DNA from: Hadesarchaea archaeon
GTDB taxonomy: Archaea > Hadarchaeota > Hadarchaeia > Hadarchaeales > Hadarchaeaceae
Direction of reading: 5' to 3'
Assembly: GCA_030601665.1 (NCBI GenBank)
Contig: JAUWBP010000009.1
Span: 1 to 16,193, forward strand
Length of the DNA stretch: 16,193 nt
Shown: positions 6,656 through 13,118 of the stretch, piece by piece
Layout: each line of letters begins with the position of its first letter
Position numbering within the stretch: the stretch's first letter is position 1
The notes under the pieces: model-generated
The model's database searches: none
The model's input: the letters and a program-made list of their open reading frames with translations, nothing else
What the model was told of the DNA's origin: nothing
Translations under genes and position numbers: made by a program

Positions 6656-7858
6656 TCATTTGACTTTCCTTCGAGCAATTTCCTCGACGCGACCGATAAC
6701 TTCGCGCAACCCGATGCCAGTTCGCTCGGCTATCTGCTTCGCATCCTCGTACTCCGCGGCAAAACCGACTAACTTGCCCCGATCTCGAGCCACCTTCACG
6801 CGTGGCTTGAATTTACGCCCGGCTAGCCTCAGGTCGACCCGCATGACTTCCCGCTCGAGCGCGTAGCGGTGCACCGAGGGCAGCACCCGCACCCCGAGCG
6901 TCCCGGTCTCCAACATCAGCACGCGCGCGAGTCGTTCGGCATCCCCGGGTTTGGTGAGCACCTTGATCAAAAATCCAGGCCTTCCCTTTTTCATTAGGAT
7001 TGGAGTAGCACTCGCATCCAGCGCCCCCTCCGCTAGCAGTTTTTCAAGCGCGTAGCCGATGACCTCGCCCGAGATATCGTCGACGTTCGTCTCGAGCACC
7101 GCTATCTCCTGGAGCTTGAGCCCGCGCCCACTCGCCTCGCCCAAGCACACGCGTACTAGGTTGGGCGAGGGAAGCCTCCGTGCACCCGCGCCGTGACCAA
7201 CCACATCGATGCGCATCGGGGGGTAAACGTCGACGAACTGATCGGCGAGCGCGACCAACAGGGCGGCGCCAGTTGGGGTGGCGAGCTCGACGTTTGTGTC
7301 CACGCCGCGGATCGGCTTTTCGTGAAGAATCTCAAGCGTCGCGGGAGATGGCAGGGGTAACCTCCCGTGAGCAAAAGTGGTGGTTCCCTTCCCAACTGCT
7401 ACCTCGCTCGCTAGAACCTCGCGCTCCAAAAGCCCCAGCTCGTTGGCGGCAGTGCAGCAACCCACGATGTCGGCGATCGCATCTGCAGCCCCGACCTCGT
7501 GCAGCATGAGTTGGCTGAGCGGCTTGCCGTGAACCTTGGCCTCTGCGTCGGCTAACGTCTTGAGCGCGTCAAAGGTCACCTCCCTGACCTGATCCGGCAA
7601 CATGAGCTTTCGGAGCCCCCCGGTAATCTCCCGATAGGTTCGACCTCCCTCGTCCTCCGTCTCGACCTCGATACGCGTCGCCTTGATCTCGTTCACCCGA
7701 ACTCGCTTGACCCTAACCTCGATATCGCCGAAAAGTTTACCTACCCTTAACATCGCCTTTTTAACTTTCCCCACAGGAGCGCCCGCATCGATGAGCGCAG
7801 CGGTTAGCATGTCACCCGAGACGCCCGCGATGCTGCAGTCGATGAACGCTAGCTTCAT
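6656..7858 (-). CDS. larC: LarC nickel-insertion protein of the NPN cofactor pathway
   Basis: A 400-residue cytoplasmic protein of the LarC family, which inserts nickel into pyridinium-3,5-bisthiocarboxylic acid mononucleotide using CTP to finish the nickel-pincer cofactor of lactate racemase and related LarA enzymes. Diagnostic parts are FIDCSIAGVSGDMLTAALID at 5-24, LHEVGAADAIADIVG at 119-133, ATPTGAALL at 193-201 and ETNVDDISGEVIGYALE at 256-272 with LMKKGRPGF after it. In some lactobacilli LarC is made from two frames by a programmed frameshift; here it is one unbroken frame. ATG at 7858 follows GGAGTGAG and a TATA-like TAAATTTA at 7890-7898; an upstream in-frame start at 7903 lies before the predicted transcript start. 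No larA, larB or larE is in the window, so its partner enzyme is unknown. Confidence 0.93.
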   Translation of the reverse strand: MKLAFIDCSIAGVSGDMLTAALIDAGAPVGKVKKAMLRVGKLFGDIEVRVKRVRVNEIKATRIEVETEDEGGRTYREITGGLRKLMLPDQVREVTFDALKTLADAEAKVHGKPLSQLMLHEVGAADAIADIVGCCTAANELGLLEREVLASEVAVGKGTTTFAHGRLPLPSPATLEILHEKPIRGVDTNVELATPTGAALLVALADQFVDVYPPMRIDVVGHGAGARRLPSPNLVRVCLGEASGRGLKLQEIAVLETNVDDISGEVIGYALEKLLAEGALDASATPILMKKGRPGFLIKVLTKPGDAERLARVLMLETGTLGVRVLPSVHRYALEREVMRVDLRLAGRKFKPRVKVARDRGKLVGFAAEYEDAKQIAERTGIGLREVIGRVEEIARRKVK

Positions 7859-7889
7859 TCTCACTCCACACCTTGCTGGTGCCTCAGCC

Positions 7890-7898
7890 TTAAATTTA
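7890..7898 (-). promoter_or_regulatory. TATA box for larC
   Basis: The minus strand reads TAAATTTAA, centred about 36 bases from the larC ATG. The predicted transcript start is near 7870, leaving room for the GGAGTGA ribosome site just before the ATG. Confidence 0.5.
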
Positions 7899-7940
7899 TT
7901 CACCTTTTGAGAACCAAATTTTCGCGTGCCGCTCGCAAGC

Positions 7941-7948
7941 TTTTAATA
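7941..7948 (+). promoter_or_regulatory. TATA box for the small gene-cdc48 operon
   Basis: TTTTAATA lies about 30 bases before GTG 7974 and 39 before ATG 7983, predicting a transcript start near 7970. A second AT run (TATATATA at 7962-7969) looks like a TATA box too, but a start 25 bases after it would fall inside the gene, so the upstream element is preferred. Confidence 0.45.
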
Positions 7949-7955
7949 GGAATAT

Positions 7956-7973
7956 TTGTTGTATATATAACAA
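7956..7973. promoter_or_regulatory. 18-base near-palindrome at the operon start, possible operator
   Basis: TTGTTGTATATATAACAA matches its own reverse complement at 16 of 18 positions. It ends at the base before GTG 7974 and covers the predicted transcript start of the operon. That position fits a dimeric repressor or regulator site. The AT-rich core also resembles a TATA box, so part of the symmetry may be incidental. Confidence 0.4.
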
Positions 7974-7982
7974 GTGAAGAAT

Positions 7983-8249
7983 ATGCGAAAAATCCTGCTG
8001 GTTTGGGATGTCAAGACTCGAGGCTCACCAGCGACGTTCTTCTACCGGGCGCTTAGTGGGTACGATTACCCGACGAAAGCTGGCAGGAGCCACTCGGCTG
8101 GGGTCCTCGACGAAATCCCCGATGACGTCTGGGAGTTTATTAATCGGAGCACCCTACTAATTGAGGAGGAGTACGCCAAGATAGTCGAAAAGATTTTCAA
8201 GGAGTTCAGCAAACACTTGGTCTGGCACAGGTTTGAGGTCGAGATTTGA
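7983..8249 (+). CDS. Small uncharacterised protein upstream of cdc48
   Basis: I do not recognise this 88-residue protein (91 if GTG 7974 is used). It begins MRKILLVWDVKTRGSPATFF, has a central polar stretch with TKAGRSHSAG and DEIPDDVWEFINRSTLLI, a clear helix EEEYAKIVEKIFKEFSKH, and ends in a strand LVWHRFEVEI. The alternation strand-helix-strand-helix-strand suggests a compact alpha/beta (ferredoxin-like) fold. The first strand with an aspartate (LVWDV) and the length recall Cas2/VapD-type proteins, but no CRISPR array or cas gene is nearby and I do not claim that function. Unbroken reading, GC-rich codons and tight coupling to cdc48 (11 bases between stop and ATG) support it as a real gene. 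A palindrome at 7956-7973 may control it. Choice between 7974 and 7983 is uncertain. Confidence 0.7.
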   Translation: MRKILLVWDVKTRGSPATFFYRALSGYDYPTKAGRSHSAGVLDEIPDDVWEFINRSTLLIEEEYAKIVEKIFKEFSKHLVWHRFEVEI

Positions 8250-8257
8250 GAGGTGAT
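8250..8257 (+). promoter_or_regulatory. Shine-Dalgarno site for cdc48
   Basis: GAGGTGAT, a near-perfect anti-SD complement, begins one base after the stop of the small upstream gene and lies three bases before ATG 8261. It selects this ATG over an in-frame TTG at 8246, which would overlap the upstream stop. Confidence 0.75.
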
Positions 8258-8260
8258 GGG

Positions 8261-10528
8261 ATGGTTGAGAAGGAGCCGAAACTCGTAGTCGCAGAAAATC
8301 GTCATCAGGCCTACGTCAACAGAGGTTTTGCCCTAATCGATGAAGGAGTAATGAAACGGTTCGGCATCAAGCAGGGCAATATAGTTGAGATAACTGGGCC
8401 CCGCTCAACCGGTGCGATTGCGATGAATGGTTTCCCGGAGGACAGTGGGCTCGAGATAATTCGGATCGACGGACTCATTCGCCATAACGCTGGAACTTCG
8501 ATAGGGGAAAATGTCACCGTGCGGAAGGCCTCGCTGAAGGAAGCTAAAAGTATCACCATCGCTCCCATCGACCCCCGCGTCAGGTTCATGGCGTCTGGAG
8601 AGGTAATCAAGCGTAACTTTCTCGGAAGACCCTTAACTAAAGGGGATTTGATTGCCCCAACGCCCCCTGAGGAACCGGTGCGCATGGGTGGTCTCTTTGA
8701 GGAGCTCTTCGGTGATGAATTCTTCGGTAAGATGGCATTGCCCTTTGGGTTCGGTGAGATAAAATTTGTCGTTGTCAACTCCTCCCCCACGGGCATCGTG
8801 CTCGTGACCGACATGACGAGAGTCGAGGTGCTCCCGCAAGCCGTCGAGATCAAGGAGCTAAAAGTGCCAACCGTAACTTACGAAGATATTGGCGGGCTGA
8901 AGGGGGAACTCCAGCGCGTCCGAGAGATGATCGAACTCCCGCTGAAGCACCCCGAGGTCTTCGATCGCCTCGGGATAGAGCCTCCAAAGGGCGTCTTATT
9001 GCATGGCCCACCGGGCACTGGAAAGACCCTGATAGCGAAGGCGGTTGCAAGCGAGTCGGGGGCGCACTTCACAGATATAGCGGGACCGGAGATAATGTCG
9101 AAGTGGTACGGGGAGAGCGAGGCCCGCCTCCGAGAGGTTTTCGAGCAGGCAGAGAAGAATGCCCCCTCAATCGTTTTTATCGATGAGCTCGACGCGATAG
9201 CTCCCAAGCGCGAGGAGGTTACGGGCGAGGTCGAGAGGCGAGTGGTGGCGACGCTCTGTACCGCGCTCGATGGTTTGAAAGCTCGTGGGAAGGTCATCGT
9301 CATCGGCGCGACCAACCGCGTCAATGCCTTGGACCCAGCGATTCGTCGTCCAGGTAGATTTGATCGCGAGATAGAAATAGGCGTGCCCGACCGCGATGGG
9401 CGCAAAGAGATCCTGCAGATTCACACCCGGGGAATGCCGCTAGCGAAGGATATTAATCTCGACCGCTATGCGAATATCACTCACGGTTTCGTCGGCGCTG
9501 ATCTCTCGGCTTTAGCCAAGGAGGCAGCGATGAGTGCTTTGAGGCGCATTCTCCCCGAAATAAAACTCGAGGAAAAGATCATCCCGCCAGAAGTGCTTGA
9601 GAAGTTGCAGGTAACGAAGGAGGACTTCGACAACGCGCTGAGGATGACCGAACCCTCGGCTATGCGCGAGGTTTTGATTGAAATCCCGGATGTGCACTGG
9701 GGAGATGTCGGTGGACTGGAGCTCGCGAAGCAAGAACTGATTGAGGTAGTCGAGTGGCCGTTCAAACATCCGGATGCCTTCAAGCGCGTTGGAATCGAGC
9801 CCCCGCACGGCATCCTGCTCTACGGCCCGCCCGGCACGGGGAAGACCTTGCTCGCGCGCGCTGTGGCGACCGAAAGCGAGGCGAACTTCATCTCGATCAA
9901 GGGTCCCGAGCTGTTGTCAAAGTGGGTCGGGGAGTCGGAGAAGGGGATACGCGAGACCTTCCGCAAGGCCAAGATGGCCGCCCCCACGATAATCTTCTTC
10001 GACGAGATCGACGCGCTCGTGCCCAGGCGTGGCTCCGGGTTCGGGGACGCCCACGTGACCGAGCGGGTTATAAGCCAGCTGCTTACCGAACTCGATGGGT
10101 TGGAAAAACTTGAAAATGTTGTCGTAATCGGTGCAACGAATCGCCCCGACCTGGTAGACCCGGCGCTGCTCCGTCCCGGGCGCTTCGACAGAATGTTGTT
10201 CATCCCCGCACCCACCAACAGAGCCCGTCTAGAAATTTTTAAAATTCACACAAAGACCATGCCGCTTGGGAAGGATGTTGATCTCAAACAGCTCGCCCTG
10301 GAAACCAAAGGTTACGCTGGGTCCGATATCGCCGCCCTCTGCCGCGAGGCCGCGATGCTCGTGCTACGAAAGGACATAAAGGGCAAAGAGGTTCGGATGG
10401 AGCACTTCCGCGAGGCGATGGAACGGGTCAAACCGTCGCTCAACCCCGAGATGATCAAGGCATATGAAACTTTCACAGAGAGAAAAAGTAAGCGCATGGC
10501 TGAAGAAGCGACGGGAATGCACTATTAA
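8261..10528 (+). CDS. cdc48: CDC48/VAT family AAA+ ATPase
   Basis: A 755-residue double-ring AAA+ unfoldase, the archaeal counterpart of p97/Cdc48, which extracts and unfolds proteins and can feed the proteasome. Residues 1-200 are the N domain (double-psi barrel, then a smaller barrel). D1 has GPPGTGKT at 249-256 (K255), pore loop KWYGESE at 281-287, Walker B IVFIDELDAI with D308/E309 and the arginine-finger region RRPGRFDR at 362-369. D2 has GPPGTGKT at 522-529 (K528), KWVGESE at 554-560, Walker B IIFFDEIDAL with D581/E582 and RPGRFDR at 638-644. All key residues are present. Residues 134-165 of the N domain hold an extra segment rich in F and G (MGGLFEELFGDEFFG). The protein ends in GMHY, not the hydrophobic-Tyr-any tail (HbYX) used for proteasome docking. 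It is probably co-transcribed with the small gene before it. Confidence 0.97.
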   Translation: MVEKEPKLVVAENRHQAYVNRGFALIDEGVMKRFGIKQGNIVEITGPRSTGAIAMNGFPEDSGLEIIRIDGLIRHNAGTSIGENVTVRKASLKEAKSITIAPIDPRVRFMASGEVIKRNFLGRPLTKGDLIAPTPPEEPVRMGGLFEELFGDEFFGKMALPFGFGEIKFVVVNSSPTGIVLVTDMTRVEVLPQAVEIKELKVPTVTYEDIGGLKGELQRVREMIELPLKHPEVFDRLGIEPPKGVLLHGPPGTGKTLIAKAVASESGAHFTDIAGPEIMSKWYGESEARLREVFEQAEKNAPSIVFIDELDAIAPKREEVTGEVERRVVATLCTALDGLKARGKVIVIGATNRVNALDPAIRRPGRFDREIEIGVPDRDGRKEILQIHTRGMPLAKDINLDRYANITHGFVGADLSALAKEAAMSALRRILPEIKLEEKIIPPEVLEKLQVTKEDFDNALRMTEPSAMREVLIEIPDVHWGDVGGLELAKQELIEVVEWPFKHPDAFKRVGIEPPHGILLYGPPGTGKTLLARAVATESEANFISIKGPELLSKWVGESEKGIRETFRKAKMAAPTIIFFDEIDALVPRRGSGFGDAHVTERVISQLLTELDGLEKLENVVVIGATNRPDLVDPALLRPGRFDRMLFIPAPTNRARLEIFKIHTKTMPLGKDVDLKQLALETKGYAGSDIAALCREAAMLVLRKDIKGKEVRMEHFREAMERVKPSLNPEMIKAYETFTERKSKRMAEEATGMHY

Positions 10529-10529
10529 C

Positions 10530-10537
10530 TTTTATAA
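10530..10537 (+). promoter_or_regulatory. TATA box for the PRC-barrel gene
   Basis: TTTTATAA starts two bases after the cdc48 stop and is centred about 34 bases before TTG 10568. It gives the PRC-barrel gene its own likely promoter and supports the TTG start. Confidence 0.6.
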
Positions 10538-10567
10538 GGGCACGTGCAAAGTTAGGCAGGGGCTGAT

Positions 10568-10870
10568 TTGGCTCAAGTTCTAGTGAGCAAGCTTCGGGCG
10601 ATAGGCGTAATCTCCGATAGGGGGATGCAGGTTGGCAAGCTTCACGATATCCTCTTCGACGAGCGAAACGGAAAGATCCAATCGCTGGTGGTCAGACCCA
10701 TCTCGAAGGAAGCGCTCGCGAACATTCCTCGAGACTCGAGCGGGAACGCCCTGATTCCCTTCAGCGCCGTTATGTCGATACGCGATTTCATCGTTATCAA
10801 CGAGCGTGTTTTAACCATTCAGCAACTCAGGGCGCAGCCGGGATTCGGAGCCGGGCAAACCCAAGCGTAA
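10568..10870 (+). CDS. PRC-barrel domain protein, CdpB-like
   Basis: A 100-residue protein made almost entirely of one PRC-barrel: LVSKLRAIGVISDRGMQVGKLHDILFDERNGKIQSLVVRP, then a polar loop (SKEALANIPRDSSGN) and ALIPFSAVMSIRDFIVINERV. The order G-K-L-x-D-I-x-x-D-x-x-x-G-x-I-x-x-L-V-V followed by a IPFSAVxxIxDFIVI strand pair is typical. In haloarchaea, small PRC-barrel proteins named CdpB1 and CdpB2 act in cell division with SepF and FtsZ; size and layout here are similar, but that role is an inference. Other archaeal PRC-barrel proteins have no known function. The start is TTG at 10568, supported by the TATA box at 10530-10537; GTG 10583 is the alternative. Convergent with the phosphoesterase gene, three bases between stops. 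Confidence 0.85.
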   Translation: MAQVLVSKLRAIGVISDRGMQVGKLHDILFDERNGKIQSLVVRPISKEALANIPRDSSGNALIPFSAVMSIRDFIVINERVLTIQQLRAQPGFGAGQTQA

Positions 10871-10873
10871 CTA

Positions 10874-11560
10874 CTACCACCCGAAGAACAACCTCGTCGC
10901 GAGTTCGCTAGGCAATCCTGCAGTTTCTATCTTTTCGGCCGTGATTTTCACATCGTAGTCAACCCTGTGAAAACTTACCTTTACCTCCTTGCCTAGGTTT
11001 AGGATCGCGTAGCTAGCTCTGGGGTCTCGATCACGCGGTTGCCCCACACCGCCTGGATTAATCACAAGTTTCCCAAAAATTACACGCTCCATCGGCATGT
11101 GAGTGTGCCCGAGCATGACTATGTCAGCATCCAAGTCGCGGACAAGTTCGGCGAGCACGCGGTTCGGGGTATCCGGAAAGATGTACTCATTGAGCGGGTC
11201 GCGGGGGCTCCCATGCACCACGTAGAGCCTTTGCTTTCCGTAAGTTAGTGTGAGGCGGGTTGGGCGGTTCGACAGGTATTCGAGGTTTTCCTTGTGTAGA
11301 TGCTCAGCGGTCCAGAGCGCCGCTTGGGCGGCGAACGGGTTAAAACCCCGTACATCTCGCGTCACGGCCACATAATCGTGGTTTCCCATCACCGTTTGCA
11401 TTCGCTTCGCCCTTGCCAACTTCACCACCTCGTTTGGTTCGGCGGCGTATCCTACGAGATCTCCCACGCAGATGAGCTGGTCAACGCGCGGCATGCTCTT
11501 GAGCACTGCCTTGAGCGCCGCGAGGTTCGAGTGGGGATCAGCTATCAAGCCAACTTTCAT
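10874..11560 (-). CDS. Calcineurin-like phosphoesterase (MJ0936/YfcE type)
   Basis: A 228-residue metallophosphoesterase with all dimetal motifs of the small MJ0936/YfcE branch: GLIADPHSN at 4-12 (D8, H10), VGDLVGYA at 32-39 (D34), MGNHDYV at 58-64 (N60, H61), VVHGSPRDP at 114-122 (H116) and LGHTHMP at 150-156 (H152, H154). Two Mn- or Ni-type ions are expected. Members hydrolyse phosphodiester model substrates in vitro; the physiological substrate is not known. ATG at 11560 is chosen because MKVGLIAD is the usual N-terminus and GGTGG at 11566-11570 lies five bases before it; an in-frame start four codons upstream is weaker. The reading frame closes with two tandem TAG stops. Divergent from the minD-like gene. 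Confidence 0.9.
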   Translation of the reverse strand: MKVGLIADPHSNLAALKAVLKSMPRVDQLICVGDLVGYAAEPNEVVKLARAKRMQTVMGNHDYVAVTRDVRGFNPFAAQAALWTAEHLHKENLEYLSNRPTRLTLTYGKQRLYVVHGSPRDPLNEYIFPDTPNRVLAELVRDLDADIVMLGHTHMPMERVIFGKLVINPGGVGQPRDRDPRASYAILNLGKEVKVSFHRVDYDVKITAEKIETAGLPSELATRLFFGW

Positions 11561-11595
11561 CAGCGCCACCAAGAAAAATAAGGAGACTGAGGTTT

Positions 11596-11603
11596 GTTTA
11601 AAC
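11596..11603 (-). promoter_or_regulatory. TATA-like element for the phosphoesterase gene
   Basis: GTTTAAAC, an eight-base palindrome, is centred about 39 bases from the phosphoesterase ATG. A transcript start near 11574 would keep the GGTGG ribosome site in the leader. Confidence 0.4.
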
Positions 11604-11673
11604 CCAGCGATGCTACAAATTCGCGATTGCGGGGCGCCAAAACTATCTGAACAACACCAATCATGTACCCCAT

Positions 11674-11681
11674 AATTTTAA
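11674..11681 (+). promoter_or_regulatory. TATA box for the minD-like gene
   Basis: AATTTTAA is centred about 34 bases before ATG 11711. The 10 bases before that ATG have no ribosome-binding site, so this transcript is probably near-leaderless. Confidence 0.5.
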
Positions 11682-11710
11682 GTGAGTGAAATGAGTTATT
11701 TTTGTCTCAT

Positions 11711-12430
11711 ATGGCCCGAATTATAACTTTCGCGTCGAGCAAGGGGGGCACTGGCAAGACCCTCGTGGTCGCCAACTTGGGGGTAGCGATGGCCCAGCTG
11801 GGGCAGAAGGTCACGCTCCTAGATACAGACATAACGATGGCCAACCTAGCCCTCATACTCGGTCTCGATAGGCAGAAGACGACGCTGCACGAGGTGCTCG
11901 CTGGAGAGGCTAGGCTCTCGAAGGCGATTTACAATGGCCCCCATGGCGTGAGGGTCGTGCCATCTGGAATATCGCTGAACGGCATCCAGCGAGTAAAGCT
12001 CGATCGCCTCAAGAAGGTGGTTGATGAGCTGGCGAGGAAATCCAAATTTCTGCTAATCGATGCCCCCTCGGGCCTGGGCCGAGACGCGATCGTAGCGCTT
12101 ACGGTGGCGCAGGAGACAATCCTCGTGGTCACGCCCGATATAGCCGCCATATCCAACGCGCTCAGGACGAAGATCGTCGCGGAGCGGTTTGGCGTGAAAC
12201 CAGCGGGAGTGATAGTTACGCGAGCCACCAGTTTGCATGTAGACATCCCGGGCGATGAGATCGCGTCGACGCTCGATCTCCCGGTGCTCGCGACCATCCC
12301 CGAGGATCCGGAGGTGAGGCGCTCCGTGGCGTTCGGGGAGCCGGTGGTCACCCACCGCTCTAGTTCGCCGGCCGCACGGGAGTTCAAGAAGCTAGCGGCA
12401 GCGCTCATAAAGGCTAGTCCTGCAAGCTGA
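11711..12430 (+). CDS. minD: MinD/ParA family ATPase
   Basis: A 239-residue P-loop ATPase of the MinD/ParA (SIMIBI) class. The deviant Walker A is SKGGTGKT at 10-17, with signature lysine K11 and P-loop K16. VTLLDTDITMANLALILGL (about 34-52) is the switch-I/A' region with D39 and the usual MANL; LLIDAPSGLGRDA is the switch-II DxP segment. Length is a little under typical archaeal MinD (about 250-260). The last residues (AAREFKKLAAALIKA) could form an amphipathic helix, as in the membrane-targeting tail of bacterial MinD, but this is not clear-cut. Archaeal MinD paralogues position membrane or surface machines rather than forming a classical Min system; no MinE or MinC is here. Start ATG follows a TATA box at the window's standard spacing and lacks an SD site. 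Its last 17 bases overlap the 3' end of the phosphatase gene on the other strand. Confidence 0.88.
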   Translation: MARIITFASSKGGTGKTLVVANLGVAMAQLGQKVTLLDTDITMANLALILGLDRQKTTLHEVLAGEARLSKAIYNGPHGVRVVPSGISLNGIQRVKLDRLKKVVDELARKSKFLLIDAPSGLGRDAIVALTVAQETILVVTPDIAAISNALRTKIVAERFGVKPAGVIVTRATSLHVDIPGDEIASTLDLPVLATIPEDPEVRRSVAFGEPVVTHRSSSPAAREFKKLAAALIKASPAS

Positions 12431-13103
12431 GAATTTTATCAATAGCTTCCGCGACGCCTTTTCCATGGGGCTCCTTGGTCACGTGGGTGCATACGCGTTT
12501 CACAGCTTCGTTTGAGTTTGCCACCGCGAAGCTCAGCCCCGCAATCTTCAACATTTCGATGTCGTTTGGTCCATCCCCAACAGCGGCTACTTCGGCCAAC
12601 GAGGCCTTTAGGAGCGAGGCGACCTTCCGGAGCGCATTTCCCTTGTTCACGTTTGGGCCTCGGAGATGAATCGCGAAACCTGAGTCGACGGCAACCAGGT
12701 CGAGTCCCTTGCGCCTGAAAAGCTCCCCGACGGCCCCTGCTTCAATCTTGCGATTAAGGGTCAGGCCCGTGATGCGTGCCGCAGAGCTCCGTGTCTGCTG
12801 CAGGGGGCCGAATTCCAGCTCCAGCGCGGCCAGCCCGCGGTCAGCTTCGACACGGTCACCGAGCATATACTCCCGCTCGCTGGCCGGGTCGAACACGACT
12901 CCTCCATCCTCAGCTATTAGCGGCCCTGAGGTCCCGAAGAGGGTCGCGGCGGTCTCCGCAAACGCGAGCACATTTCCCGTCGCAAGTACCACGGGCAGAC
13001 CAGAATCCTCGGCCCTTCGAAGGGCATCCACGCCAGCGATGTCAAGTCTTCGATTTCTAAATGTCAACGTGCCGTCAATATCGACAGCAACAAACCTGAT
13101 CAA
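12414..13103 (-). CDS. Phosphoglycolate phosphatase, archaeal HAD type
   Basis: A 229-residue HAD-superfamily phosphatase of the archaeal TA0175 group, which hydrolyses 2-phosphoglycolate (EC 3.1.3.18). The nucleophile motif is VAVDIDGTLT at 5-14 (D8, D10), motif II is VVLATGN with T42, motif III uses K154 in NVNKGNAL, and motif IV is VGDGPNDIEML at 175-185. The cap in the middle (SGPLIAEDGGVVFDP, 59-73) is the C2B type of this group, which is also shared with sugar-phosphatases, so substrate is inferred. The start is TTG at 13103 with GGGTGG at 13108-13113 four bases upstream, 15 bases after the radA stop, making it the third gene of the rpa-radA operon. In DNA repair, phosphoglycolate is released from oxidised 3' ends, which may or may not explain this position. 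The 3' end overlaps minD. Confidence 0.88.
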   Translation of the reverse strand: MIRFVAVDIDGTLTFRNRRLDIAGVDALRRAEDSGLPVVLATGNVLAFAETAATLFGTSGPLIAEDGGVVFDPASEREYMLGDRVEADRGLAALELEFGPLQQTRSSAARITGLTLNRKIEAGAVGELFRRKGLDLVAVDSGFAIHLRGPNVNKGNALRKVASLLKASLAEVAAVGDGPNDIEMLKIAGLSFAVANSNEAVKRVCTHVTKEPHGKGVAEAIDKILSLQD

Positions 13104-13118
13104 AATTCCACCCAGTTT

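Noticed and set aside
7983..8249. Calling the small gene before cdc48 a Cas2 protein
   Set aside because: Only the length and a LVWDV strand recall Cas2; there is no cas1, no repeat array and no clear match to the rest of the family.
9754..10113. Alternative frames inside the D2 part of cdc48
   Set aside because: They overlap a fully conserved AAA+ domain and carry no motif of their own.
11610..11675. A 21-codon plus-strand frame in the gap before minD
   Set aside because: It has no ribosome site, no promoter at the right distance and ends over the minD TATA box; it looks like chance.
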